DNA of 64,000 bases from Anaeramoeba flamelloides (taxonomy: Eukaryota > Metamonada > Anaeramoebidae), in assembly GCA_027625915.1 (NCBI GenBank), contig JANTQA010000047.1, positions 1 to 64,000 on the forward strand, read 5' to 3'. The notes under the pieces were generated by a model, which saw only the letters and a list, made by a program, of their open reading frames with translations, searched no databases and was not told the DNA's origin. Shown in pieces: positions 11,114 through 23,105 of the stretch; position 1 is the first letter of the stretch; every line of letters starts with the position of its first letter. The translations under genes were made by a program, and so were the position numbers.

Positions 11114-11503
11114 CTTTTGATATCTTGCTACAAAGGAGAATCTTATTTAAAACATTTTATGAAATTTTTAGAAATTGAAATTAATCAAGAAAACTTATTG
11201 TTTTGGATTGACGTGGAGAATTTTAAAATCGATAAAGAAAAGGAACTTGTTGGATTAGCTAACAAGATTTTTTAAAAATATATTCCTGAAGGCTCCAAAT
11301 ATCAAATCAATATTGATAGTCTAACTCTTCAGAAAATTAAAGAAGGTTTGGAAAAAATTAAACCAAACAGAACACTTTTCAATGCTGCTCAACAAAAAAT
11401 TTATGTTCTGTTGTTAAACGATTGCTTTCCTAGATTTATCGAATCTCAAAATTATGTAAATTTAATTCGTGAAAACCCTAAAATTGAATGGGCAAATAAT
11501 TAA
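11114..11503 (+). pseudogene. RGS-domain (regulator of G-protein signalling) gene fragment
   Basis: One reading frame gives an almost complete RGS core. It shows YLKHFMKFLEIEINQENLLF, then FWIDVENFK, then NIDSLTLQKIKEGL, then IYVLLLNDCFPRFIESQNY, in the order and spacing of the RGS helices. RGS domains speed GTP hydrolysis by G-alpha subunits at the membrane. Damage: an in-frame TAA at 11273-11275 splits the domain, and the expected first helix (TFDILLQ) appears just upstream in a neighbouring frame, suggesting a frameshift near 11130. No other domain was recognised. The gene ends at TAA 11501-11503, directly before a TTC/TTTC-rich tract. Probably a dead copy of a host gene; a sequencing error or recoding cannot be excluded. 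Confidence 0.82.
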
Positions 11504-11504
11504 A

Positions 11505-11695
11505 ATAAGAGTTCTTTTTCTTTTTTCTTTTTTTTTTTTTCTTGTTTCTTTTTTTCTTTTTTCTTCTTTCTTTTATCTTCTTTCTTTTATCTTCTTTCTT
11601 CTTTCTTCCTTCTTCCTTCTTCCTTCTTCCTTCTTCCTTCTTCTTTTTTCTTTCTTCTTTCTTTTTACTTTTTTTTTTTTCTTCTTTTATTTTTG
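11505..11695. repeat. Polypyrimidine (TTC/CTTC/TTTC) tract
   Basis: Nearly pure T/C sequence of about 190 bases immediately after the RGS fragment. The open frame across it is a composition artefact. Confidence 0.9.
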
Positions 11696-11699
11696 AATG

Positions 11700-12772
11700 T
11701 TGTTTATTAAAAATCTAATTTCACTTTTGTTTTTTATTTTTTTTTAATTCTTTAAACCATCAGTTTTACTATAAAGTGAAAATTTTTCTATCATTTTTTT
11801 TCAATTTACTTTTGAAAAAACTCTAGGAAATTGGTGTTGGTTGAAATACAAAATTGATTATTATTAAAAACCCAGCAAAAAAATATAATTCCTAATATAA
11901 CTTTTAAAAATAGTTAATTTAAAAAAAAAATGACAAAGGGTAATGTGTAATTTTTGTTGTTGTGTTAGCCAGTGCTTTAAGAATATTATTTTTTTTGATT
12001 TAGTCAAATTAATTTTGGTTATTTTATTTCATTACATAATTTTTAATTATTTAAATAAAAATTAAATAAAAAAAGTTTTTTTTTCTTATTAATATGTAAG
12101 GATAGAATAATGATCCACTTACCGAAGTTGGTTTTTTTTAATTTAAGAAATAAAATAGAAATTTAATGAAGTTTAAGTTACTTTCCTCAAATAAAAAAAC
12201 ATATGCACTTCTCATTATGTTTTCTAGAATTCAAAAGCATTGATAAGATCTTTGATTTTTTTAATAAATTCATTTAAGTTTTTGAAAGGAAGGTAGGTTA
12301 GTTTTTATTTAGATTAATGAAATTAAATGAAAAATTTAATAAATTTTCTGTTTATTTCTTAAATTAATAATATTCTTGGAACTTTACTTTAACTTTTCTT
12401 GTATTTTTGGTTACTCCACAACACTCTATGGTTAAATTCTCACAAAATTTTGAATTTTGTCATTAACTTTGAAAATTGAACAGTTTTTTTACATATTACA
12501 TTTAAAAAATATGTTGCCAATTGTTTGATTTATTATCTATTTTGAGCTAGAGTATTCCGAATTTTTAACAACCAGATCAATATGGGGTTTAAAGTAGAAA
12601 AACATAAAAATAAACAATTGGATTAATATTTTTTTTTTAATTTTATTTTTTGCAGGTATTCTTTTATCAGAAAAATTGGTAATATCCTATATTTTAAGAT
12701 TTATGCTTTTTCGCATTTTTAAAAGTTGGATTGTGTTTAAAAGACATTACAAATTGCAAAGATAACTTATAA

Positions 12773-12812
<40 letters not shown>

Positions 12813-14277
12813 ACTTGTTAGGATCCATTAATAGTGGTTTGAAAATAAAAATAATGCAAAAAATTAGAAAATTAACCAAATTTAAAGTTGTTTTGCATCA
12901 AGGAAAAAAAAAAAATTCTTCATATTGGTTAAAATTTTGGTAACAAATAAATAAGAATTGAAAATATCACAAAATTTTGATATGAATATATCAATTCGAT
13001 ATAAAATAGAATAAATCTATCTTATTTGAATATCAATTCCAAAGTTTTTTTTTCTTTTCGTTTAGAGTTACTATTGAGATCTAGAACAATTACTGGGTTA
13101 TTTTTTTATCAAATATTAAAATAAAATAAAAAAATCATTCATATGTAAATCTAATTCTTAAAGATGTCAGCGCCAATGAATTCTTATATTTCTAGGAAAC
13201 ACTATCTTTAGTTTAATAAAAAAAGATCTTATACTAGTTATTTTAAAACCAATTATGGTGTGAACAAAAAATCATTTAAAGGGGTAAAGTTTTCTATATA
13301 ACAATTTTCGAGTTTTATTTTATCATGTGACCCGCCTTATTTAATTTTTGTATTTGTTTTTAGTGGTTGCTTTATTTCAATAATACTGGTTTTATGTCCC
13401 GTGCATTATACGACTATCAATAATAAACAATAATAATCATGTATTGTGAAGAATGTTTTTGATACTTTCGATTAATTAACTAAAAAGAATAACATGAATC
13501 ACTTTTTAAGGGAAATCTACTTTTTAAAATTTAATTGAATTTTTTTATTAAATTTAGCATATTTTTAATTTTAACTTTTTCATTTCAATTATCAAAATTA
13601 ATACTTATCCAATAAAGACAAAAAAGATCAATATTTTTTTTATTTATGATGATTTCAATGATTTTTTTTAATAAATTTTCCCATCGTGTCTACAGCAAAT
13701 TTTATGACTTTTTTATGAATTAATTTATCACTTCTCTTATTTTTGTTTAAATTGTAGCTTTGTCTTGTTTGTCAAAATTACTATTTTGATAATCATTTTT
13801 GTATTATTTTTTTTGTTAATTTTTTTTAACAAATAGTTTTTAAAACCATGCAAAAAAAAAAATTCAATTGGTTAAAGAACTAATTCATTGAGAAAAAAAA
13901 TCAAATCACTTTTTGTTATTAAAATTTTTTTTAAGAAATAAAATCTATATCTTATTTAATCAAAAAAGGGGAAAGTAGTTAAATAAAAAGTAAAAAAATT
14001 TTGAAAAATTTTCTCTTTTTTCACTTTTTTTTAGTAAATTTTCATTTTTAACTGAAATTTTGTTATTTTTGTCATCATTTTATCTAGAGTGCCATATCCT
14101 TGATATAATAGTTTTTGAATCAAAAATTTGAGAATAATTTTTTGGAGTAAAAATTAAAATGAATTTTTTGAGATTCTTGGGAATAAGCTTAGATTGTTGT
14201 TGGAAATCGGTATCTGCAATTAATATAAAGATAAAAGGAAGATGAATTGTAATTAATTTGATTTTATTCCATTCACT
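11700..14277. other. Long AT-rich stretch without a recognised gene
   Basis: About 2.6 kb with T and A runs, a (TA)n microsatellite at 12776-12809, and the second copy of the 50-bp repeat at 14087-14135. No domain on either strand. Confidence 0.5.
14087..14135 (+). repeat. Short direct repeat, copy 2
   Basis: Matches 11035-11090. It places the same short sequence upstream of the RGS fragment and downstream of gene E, which lies on the opposite strand. Confidence 0.75.
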
Positions 14278-14719
14278 TCAAAGATCGATTTTATTTTTTA
14301 AACCTCTTTTTGATTGAATTAAAACAAGGAAATATTTTGGTTTTTCTGTTGGATTTTGTTTTAAACGTTTTTGGTTGATTCCTTTGTTAAAATTGTCTGT
14401 TTCCGAAATTTTATTTCGTTGCCATATCCATTTTTCAAGAGCAGTATCTTGGGACTCTTCTTCTATTGGTAATACAAGAAAGGAATCAGCAAATGGAGAA
14501 TTAGGAACATTAAGAAATCCAATTCCCTTTGAGAATAATTTTTCCTTAATAATTTGCTCCATAAAATTTGAAGATTTAATTTGTCCTGTATTAAAAGCTA
14601 ATATGTTATTGTAAAATTTATTTTTTTTTTGTTTTTTTGATTGTAATTTGATAATTTTGATTTGTTTATATTGGAATTTAAATTCAATTTCTGAACAAAA
14701 TAATCCAATCTTTTTTAAA

Positions 14720-15320
14720 TTATCATCATCCTTATTCTCGTTCTCATTCTCATCATCATCATCATTCTCATTCTCATCGTCATCATCATTCTCATTCTCT
14801 TCATCATTCTCATTCTCATTCTCATCATCATTCTCATTCTCATTCTCATTCTCATTCTCATTCTCATTCTCATTCTTATTCTTATTCTTATTATCATTCT
14901 CATTCTCATTCTCATTATTATCATCATCCTCATCCTCATCATCATTCTCATTATTATTCTTATTCTTATTCTTATTCTTATTCTCATTCTCATTCTCATT
15001 ATTATTATCATTATTATTATCATTCTCATTCTCATTCTCATTATTATCATCATCCTCATCCTCATCATCATTCTCATTATTATTCTTATTCTTATTCTTA
15101 TTCTTATTCTTATTCTCATTCTCATTCTCATTCTCATTCTCATTATTATTATCATTATTATTATCATTATTATTATTATCATTAAGATCATTATTATTAT
15201 TCTTATTCTCATTATTATTCATCATTCTCATTATTATTCTTATTCTTATTCTCATTCTCATTCTCATTCTCATTATTATCATCATCCTCATTCTCGTTCA
15301 CATAATTATCATCATCCTCA
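14720..15320 (-). repeat. (TTCTCA/TTCTTA/TCATCC)n minisatellite in gene E
   Basis: About 600 bp of hexamer and trinucleotide repeats. On the minus strand it encodes Glu-Asn, Lys-Asn and Asp/Glu runs. It separates the NTPase part from the nuclease-like part. The long opposite-strand and out-of-frame open frames here are artefacts of the repeat. Confidence 0.93.
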
Positions 15321-17043
15321 TTCTCGTTGTTATATTTGTTTGGAAAAATTATTGATTTTTTAAAAATATTTTGTTCTTCTTCAACATTTATTCGTTGCAG
15401 GGATTTGGAGTTAATAATAAAATAATTGTGTATTCTGAAAAGAAAATTTTTAAGATCATCAATTTCATTTATTTCAAAACTTTTGGTTTTAGGTTGATGT
15501 TTGTAATATTCTTGGTAAAAAAAATAAAAGGAAGCAAGTTTGAGTTTTTTAAAATTAGATCAAGATATATAAATGGTAAGATTATTAAACTTTGCTCATT
15601 TTCTTTTGATTCCTTGCGAAATATGAGCCCATCATTTTCCAGATCATATATAGACTTTGGTATATATTCTCTGTTCGTATTATCGTTAATAATTTTCAAA
15701 TTAAAGGAATAATTTGAATATATTGGTTGTGAGCAAATTGAGTAACTGAATAATTTTAATTTAAAAATTGGCTCTTGGTATGTTAAAGTCTGAATTGAAA
15801 TCATTTTTACATTACTTTTGATTTCTTTTTGAATACTTTTGAAAAGTGCAATGCAATTTTGTGGGTCTTGTGAATCGTTAAATATAAATTTCTGAATAAT
15901 TTGACTATTTGAAAGTTCTTTTTTGTTGTTTTTAGAGACAAAAAGTTTTCTTTTCGCATGATGATTTTTCAGAATACATATCAGAAAATATTCAAATAGT
16001 CTTGGTACGCCTTCGATATTGACAAGAAGAAATTGGATACCCCTTGGAAGTGATTCAAATTTTAACTTTTCTTTTTCTCCAAGTAATTTTTCAAGGATTT
16101 GTAAATAATTTTCCTTTGTAATTAAATTTATTGAAATTTGTTTTGGTGCTCGACTGCTAATGAATTGTATATGTTGAATGGAATCTTTTGCTTGTGTTCC
16201 ACAAAAAACAGGCATCAAAAAGATCTTATTTCTAATAAGACTTGATTTTTCTGATATAATTCTTCTATATAAATTTGGAAGATAACTCTTATTATTGTTG
16301 TTGTTGTTATTCGTGGAATTCAAAGTTTTATTTGTTTCATCAAATATAATTATTATCATTAACCATTCTTTGTTTTTTTTTTGTTGCTTTTGATTCTGTT
16401 TGATCATGTTGTTAAAAAGTAAATCATGGAAATTAATAAATATTTCATCTAATGCACCAATATTATAAGCCAATACTTTTAAATCTTTGTTGATCAAATT
16501 GTCATCAGAATTATTCTCATTATAAAATCTTGACAAAAAAATTAAAATTCTATAAATTAAACTGTTTTTTACGTTTCCTTTTTCATACTCCCATTCTTCA
16601 AGTGGATTCTCTGCAAAGTCTATATAAATAAATAAATTATTCTTGAGAAAGTTGTCATAAGATTCTTTTAAATTCTTAATTTTTTCTTTCATTTTTTCAT
16701 CTTTAAAAGATTTTAAGTACTCTTCAAAGGCGCTTTTGAAGCTATCCTGATAAAAAATTGTTTTTGCAAGTCTTGTTTTCCCGATCCCACTTGAGCCAAA
16801 CCAAGTTAGGTTTGTATTTTTTTTCCCAAATTGATTTTTAAAAAATCACTTGTAATACCATCTACAATTTCGTTAATTTCTTGTGTTCTATTGACAATTG
16901 GGATCGAGGCTTCGTTAAAGTCACAAAGCATTGCATTGGTACGTGTTTTATTCAACAGTTCATTAAGTGGTGTTCTGTTGTTTAAACTTTTTTTCGAATT
17001 CTTTAAAAAGGAATTTAATATTTTTTTAATTCCTAGGTTTGAG

Positions 17044-17045
<2 letters not shown>

Positions 17046-17081
<36 letters not shown>
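17046..17081. repeat. Homopolymer run of 36 T
   Basis: Uninterrupted T run inside gene E (poly-Lys on the minus strand). Length is likely to vary and to be unreliable in sequencing. Confidence 0.95.
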
Positions 17082-17082
<1 letters not shown>

Positions 17083-17809
17083 ATTAAATGAATTGAGAAT
17101 TTGAAAAGCAAAATTAAAAAAAAATAAAAAAAAAAGAAAGAACAAAAAATTCTACTTAAGTGTCTTGAACTCAGATCAATTTGATCAATTTGCTTTGTTA
17201 AACTTGATACCTTGAGGTTTTGTCTTGACATTTTTTGTTCTATTTCAGCTTTCTCAAATTTGTTTTTTATTTCTTTAATTAGTTTGTTTTGCTCTTTAAT
17301 TAGTCCGTTTTGTTCTTTGATCCTTTGGTCTTGTTTGTCTATTTGGTCATTTTGCTCTTTTATCTGTTGGTTTTTGTTTGTCTATCTCTTGTTCTTGTTT
17401 TTTTGATCTGATTTTTTTTTCTTTTAATTTTTTTGTCCAATCTCTTGAAATTGTTTTTCATTTTTTTCATTACCAATGTTTCTTTTTCTGTTAACTTTTC
17501 TTTTTCTTCCATTTCCTCTATTTTGGCTTCTAAATTATCCAATTCCTCATAAAGTACACCAAGTTCTCTTTTCATTTCCTTACCTTCCTCTTGCATTTCC
17601 TCACATTTCTCTTGCATTTTCTCACTTTTTTGCTTGCATTTTATTACGTACCTGGATCAGATCATCTCGTTCCTTTTCAAGTTTTGTTTTTTTGACTTTC
17701 ATTTCTTTCATTTCCTTTTTCATTTCTTTCATTTTTTTGTGATTTCTGTGATTTCTGTGATTCATGCGATTCCATTTTTCGATCCTGTTTTCGATCCATT
17801 TACTATTAA

Positions 17810-18831
17810 AATTTAATTTTTTTCAAAAAATAAAAAGAATTTATTATTTAAAAATCACAGAAACGAATAATAAAAATCTAAAAAATGATTAAAAAGAAAC
17901 TGATAATTTCAAATCATCACAGAAGTCACAAAAATATTAACCACATTCATCACATTAATCACAGAAATCACAGAAATCATAGAAACCACAGAAAGGAGTA
18001 GAATGAGAATCAATTCTGAAATTTTCTGAAAAAAATTCATTTTTTCCTACTTAGATCTCACTGAATAAATAATTTGTGAGATTTACCAACCACCAAACCC
18101 TCTTTTTAAATACACCAAACATCAAATTTTCAATTGCCTACTTAGTCTTTCAAATTTAATTACTCAAAATTCCGTTTTAGAATTTTTTTTTTTTTTTTTC
18201 ATTCAGAAATCATTTTAATATTACCATTTGGAAAAAAGTTCAACAAAGTTTTTCATTAGGAACAAAACTGAAAATGAAAATTAAAAGTTAAGAACCATTA
18301 AAAAAAGAATAAATCAATATTCAAAGATAAAATGAAGTATCAATACACAATAACAATTGTTTTTTAAAAGCTATTTTTTTGGTATGGGTTTTTCTTAGAA
18401 TTGATCGATTATTGAAAATTTGTTCAAAAAAATTCGACTATATTCGTGATCTCCAAAACCACAGTAACTATTTCGATAAAAATAAAAGTAGATTTAAATT
18501 GTATTTGTTAGATTGATTGAAAATCATATAATGGATTATTATTAAAAGTTAATTGGTTTTGTCTTTTTATTGATTTTTACTTTTCTTTTTCACGTTATAT
18601 AGCAGATTCCTAATTGAAAAACCTTGTTTTACTTTTTAACCAAAACGGTAATCCAAAATTAATACTTTGGTTTGGAATTTTATTTTGTATGATTGAATTT
18701 TTGTTTAGAGTTGTAATCTAAATCTAAGAAGTCGAATGGATTATTAGATTTGAAGAAAAATTTTTTTTACAAAAATACCAATTCTTATTTTGAATCAATT
18801 AATTTTCAATCACCTAATATCATAAAGTAGG
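17810..18831 (-). other. Leader region of gene E
   Basis: Lies between the gene E start and its GC island. It contains plus-strand ATCACAGAA repeats at 17945-17995, the complement of those at the start of the gene (17735-17765). No gene was recognised. Confidence 0.6.
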
Positions 18832-18888
18832 GTATGGGGGAGAAAGCCCCCTTCAGGGGGTTTGGGGGTGTAGGTAATATAGCACCTA
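18832..18888. repeat. GC island with C-run/G-run hairpin, gene E
   Basis: AAGCCCCC then CAGGGGG and GGGGGTGTAGG, followed by a TATAGCACC tail. Same arrangement as the islands of modules A, B and C, 1.0 kb upstream of the gene E start. An ATTCAGACA motif follows about 80 bases later, as in modules A and C. Confidence 0.82.
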
Positions 18889-19189
18889 TTATGTTAGGTG
18901 CCTAAATATATATTTTGATTTTTTTTTTTTTTCATTTTGAAAAGAATAATTTTTAGTTGGGTACGTTAAAGAATTCAGACATCATTACTTAACAAGATTC
19001 AAAAATATATATATATAATATATAAATAAAATATAAACAATTTGGACACAATTTAAAACAGTTTGAATAATAGCCATACTATATTTTGCTAGCCCCTTTT
19101 CCTGTAATTTGAAAAAATCTTGATTTTACAAAATATGAAAATTTATTTTTTGTGACTTAATTGTTTATTTTCATTTCCCTTTTTTACTA

Positions 19190-21220
19190 TTTAAGTCATC
19201 TGTTTCATTAGATCTCGAAAAATTTTCAATTTAAGGATAGAAGATTAATGTAAAATTTGTTGAATAGAAAAATCCTCTCATAAAATCAGTTGATGGTTTC
19301 TTTACATTTGATCCAACAACAATTGTTGTTGGAGGAATTTCAACAAATTTTTACAAATAGAATTTATTTTCCTAACTCCTTCATTTCATCATTTCATCAT
19401 TTTGGACAGTTCATTTTTTATTTTTTCAAAAATTTATAGTTTTTCAGTTATTTTCCTTTTTCTTAATTATCAACTCTAATCATCAATTAGTTTATTTTTT
19501 TGATATCATTTCTAAATTATTACAAATAAGTGGATTAATTCAAAAAATTTTTTAAATATTTGGATCTTTTAACATTTGTGAGAGAATGTAAATTTTTATT
19601 ATTTAATTTTAATTGTTAACATATATAATAATCTGATTTCTACTTTAGTAGAAATGAAAAACCTTCTTTAGATGGCCTTCAAAACACCACCCCCAAAACT
19701 AAAACAACAAACGATCTCAAATCATAAAAATACAAAACAAACAATAAATACCAATTATCACAATTACCACAAATACCATAACATACAACACATTCTCAAA
19801 CATACAAACTACACAAATTAATTTAACAAAATATCACCAAAACAAACACACAATACTTTAACAATATAATACAATCCAATCACTAACATACATTACTCAT
19901 CAAATACAAAACAAAAATATCAGATCTAATATCAAAACAATAATCAAAAAAACTTATTAAATCATTCAATTCATAACTGAACAATAATCACAAGTTACTT
20001 CATGAACTAAATACATTATACTCATTAAAAAATGATCAATTATTTCAACATACCTGAAAATTGTTACTTGAGTTACACCAAATCTTGAAGCTATGAAACC
20101 AAAACACTCTTCATCAGTTCATTAGTGAAAAGAATCAAAGTATCAAAATGTTAAATCTTCATTTTTCAATTTTTTATCCATTTTTTTTTGATAAAATATC
20201 AGAGTTTTAATAAATCTGGTATTGGATCTAGAAATGTGTTAATACGAAACGATTGGAATTAATCAAAGAGTAAACCAAAAAAATATACCCCAACGGTGTG
20301 CATTTGAAATAAATCTTCTCTATTAGAAGACCAAGCACAAAGGATCACCTTTCCAAATAAATTTGTTGAAATCAAGAATAAAAAAAAAAAAATCGATAAA
20401 AACTTCTTTTCAAAGATTGGTTTTCTTTATCTTCTTCGTATTTATGAATACAAATTATTTTTTTTAAATGAATTTTGCCCCATTGCTATTTATTATTATC
20501 GTAAAAACATTTTTTTACAAATTTGCTTTCAAAATTCTTATATCAAAATATTTTTATCAAAAAAAGCCAAAACAAAGAAGTACTATTTCAAAAATTAAAA
20601 TCGAGGGTTTCAATTCTTGGAAAAAAAACACTTACAAAAGATTTAAATCAAAATAAAAGAACAATCTAAGACACAATTTCAATCAAGATTCAGAATTATT
20701 TTGAGTTCTCATTTTAATTGGAAAATAAATAATTATAAAATCAAACGAAATTGTCCAATATTTCCTTACTTCTAAAGAAGAATTAAAAAAATCTCTGATT
20801 TTCTGAACTCAAACTAGAATTCGATGAATTAAATGAAAATAGTATTTTTTAATATCATTTTGGAAATTCTTTTCGAAATAAACAAGTAATTTGTTTTTCA
20901 AAAATTTTCCAAACAAAATTATTTTTATAAAGAATTAAAAAATAAAACCAAATTAAGAATATGTTATTTTGTAAAATGTTTTTGATAAGATCTAGTAGAA
21001 AATGATTTTAATTTATTTTTTCTTGATCAATTTTTTCATTTTTTTGGATTTCCGTTTTTTTAATTGATATGAAAATATCTTATATTAGGATATATTCCAC
21101 TCTAGTAATTATGGAAATAATAATGTATTTGAATAAAGATACAATTTGAAGAATTCAGTTTCACATAAATAGTGGCACTCAAAAAATGAAAAATGTTCTT
21201 ACCCCCTTAAAAGAAAAACT
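19190..21220 (+). repeat. Tandem unit 1 (about 2.0 kb)
   Basis: Repeated with moderate divergence at 21310-23105. Shared landmarks in order: CTGTTTCATTAGATCT, a dyad around CCAACAACAATTG, TTTCATCATTTCATCATTTT, the double hairpin, an A/C-rich tract, TAGAAGACCAA-CACAAAGGATC, TGGAATTCTT-like text, and TTACCCCCTTAA at the end. No gene was recognised in either unit. Confidence 0.85.
19635..19677. repeat. Double hairpin, tandem unit 1
   Basis: First stem ATTTCTAC-ttta-GTAGAAAT is intact; the second stem has decayed on one side (ACCTTCT against GATGGCC). Same orientation as the module A copy, followed by an A/C-rich tract (19680-20040), but without a Crinkler gene. Confidence 0.85.
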
Positions 21221-21309
21221 ATCTCATATTTTACATTAAATTTGAAAATAATTTTGATTTTTCAATAATATTATATTCATTTAAATGTATTTATATATTT
21301 TTTTGTATT

Positions 21310-23105
21310 CCTTTCAATTTTTACCATTTAAGTAATCTGTTTCATTAGATCTGGAAATTTTTCATTGATTTAATCATGGAAGATTAATGTTGAGTTTATT
21401 GAATAGAAACATCCACATATTATGAATTTAATGATATCTTTACATTTGATCCAACAAGAATTGTTGTTGGAGGAATTTAAACAAATTTTACAAATAGAAT
21501 TTATTTTCCTAACTCCTTCATTTCATCATTTCATCATTTTGGACACTTTATTTTTTATTTTTTCAAAAATTTATAGTTTTTCAGATATTTACCTTTTTCT
21601 GAATTATCAAAAATAATCATGAAATTTTTTTTTTTGGATCATTTCTAAATTATTACAAGACAGTGGATATAATTCATCAAAAAATTTTTTATTTTTAGGA
21701 TCTTTTTACATTTTAGAGAGAATGTAAATTTTTATTATTTAATAATAATTGTAAGCATATATAATAATCTCATTTCTAGTTTAGTAGAAATGAAAGGCCA
21801 TCTTTAGATGGCCTTCAAAACATCACACATGATTTTTTAATACAGCTCAATCTTCAAACACCAAACAAATACATCAAAACAAACCATAAACTCAACTTTT
21901 AAAAAAGTAAGTACATTTTACAACTTTGAAAATTCAAAATTATGTTAACATAACTGAAACAATATCACTTGAGTGTCACAAAATATTGATACCATAAAAC
22001 TAAAACACCCTTCACAAGTATATTTGCCAATGGAATCAAAATAATTCAGAGTTAAAATTAGATTGTTTTTCAATATTTGAACTTTTTTTTGTTACATTTT
22101 TTGATTTTATTAAATTAAAATTTACGAATTTGAAATGTGTTCAAACCAATGATCGAAATTAATACAACAGTAAACCAAAAAACTATACCTGAAAAGGTGT
22201 GTGTTTGAAACAAATATATTCTTTTAGAAGACCAAACACAAAGGATCACCATTGTAAAATAAAATTATTGAAATCAAAGAATGAAAAAAAAATCGATAAA
22301 AACCTATTTTTGAAGATTTGTTTTCTTTATCTTCACATTTTACTTGAATACAAAGTATTTTTTTATTTGAATTACTCGCCCCATTACTATTTATAATTAT
22401 TTTAAAAAACCTTTGGTGACAAATTTGCTTTCAAAATTCTTTTTTATAATATTTTTCTCAAACAAAGCCAAAACCAGGAATACTATTTCAAAAATTAAAA
22501 TAAAGGGGTCGAATTCTTGGAATCAAAAACAGTTACAAAAGATTCAAATCAAAATAATTCAGAAATTTAATAACAAATTTCAATCAGATTCAGAATTTTT
22601 CTGAGTTCTCATTTTACTGGAAAATAAATAATTATAAAATCAAACGAATTTGTCCAATAAACCCTCATACTCAAGAAGAATTAAAAAAATCTCTGATTTT
22701 CTGTAACCCAAACCAGAATTAGATGACATAAATGAAAATCGGATTTTTAAATTCATTTTGGAAATTCTTTAGAAATAAACAGTAATTTGTTTTTCAAAAA
22801 TTTTCCAAATAAAATTTTTTCATAAAGAATTAAAAATAAAACCAAATAAAGAATAAGTAATTGTATAAACTGTTATAGATAAGATCAAGTAATAAATGAT
22901 TTTTATATATTTTTTTTTTAATCAATTTTTTCATTTTTTTGATTTTCTTTTTTGAGTTGGTATGAAAATATCTATTATACTAGGATATATTCCACTCTAG
23001 TATTTATGAAAATATCAATGTATTTGACGAAAGAAATGATTTGAATAATTCAGTTTCACATAAATGGTGGCTCTCCAAAAATGAAAAATGTACTTACCCC
23101 CTTAA
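21310..23105 (+). repeat. Tandem unit 2 (about 1.8 kb)
   Basis: Second copy of 19190-21220 in the same orientation, about 80% similar by eye, with a shorter A/C-rich tract after the hairpin. The short open frames at 21422-21616 and 22199-22604 are not conserved as protein between the units. Confidence 0.85.
21771..21813. repeat. Double hairpin, tandem unit 2
   Basis: CATTTCTA/TAGAAATG stem with one change at the tip, then a perfect GGCCATC-ttta-GATGGCC stem. Confidence 0.9.

Larger units (their letters stand above)
14278..17809 (-). pseudogene. Gene E: Crinkler/RHS-type P-loop NTPase with PD-(D/E)xK-like nuclease domain
   Basis: Largest coding region in the window, broken in a few places. 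From the N-terminus: ATG at 17807-17809 (MDRKQD), an ATCACAGAA-encoded repeat, a Lys/Glu coiled coil (about 17360-17700), a poly-Lys run encoded by 36 T/A, then Walker A GSSGIGKT at 16774-16797. Walker B is IIIIFDE at about 16335-16355. Downstream come a CGT motif and a GVPRLFEYFL helix typical of this STAND-like NTPase group, and a winged-helix-like end. An Asp/Glu/Asn low-complexity linker (14720-15320) leads to a C-terminal domain with ADSFLVL (Asp at 14485-14487) and LIQSK (14308-14316), the spacing of a PD-(D/E)xK nuclease core with Gln in place of Glu. Known relatives are transposon-linked effectors. The target is unknown. Confidence 0.72.

Noticed and set aside
14648-15355. Long plus-strand open frames rich in Ser/Phe/Leu and minus-strand Met/Arg/Ile frames over 14650-15355
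   Set aside because: They are other-frame readings of the hexamer repeat inside gene E; only the Asp/Glu/Asn reading connects to recognisable domains.
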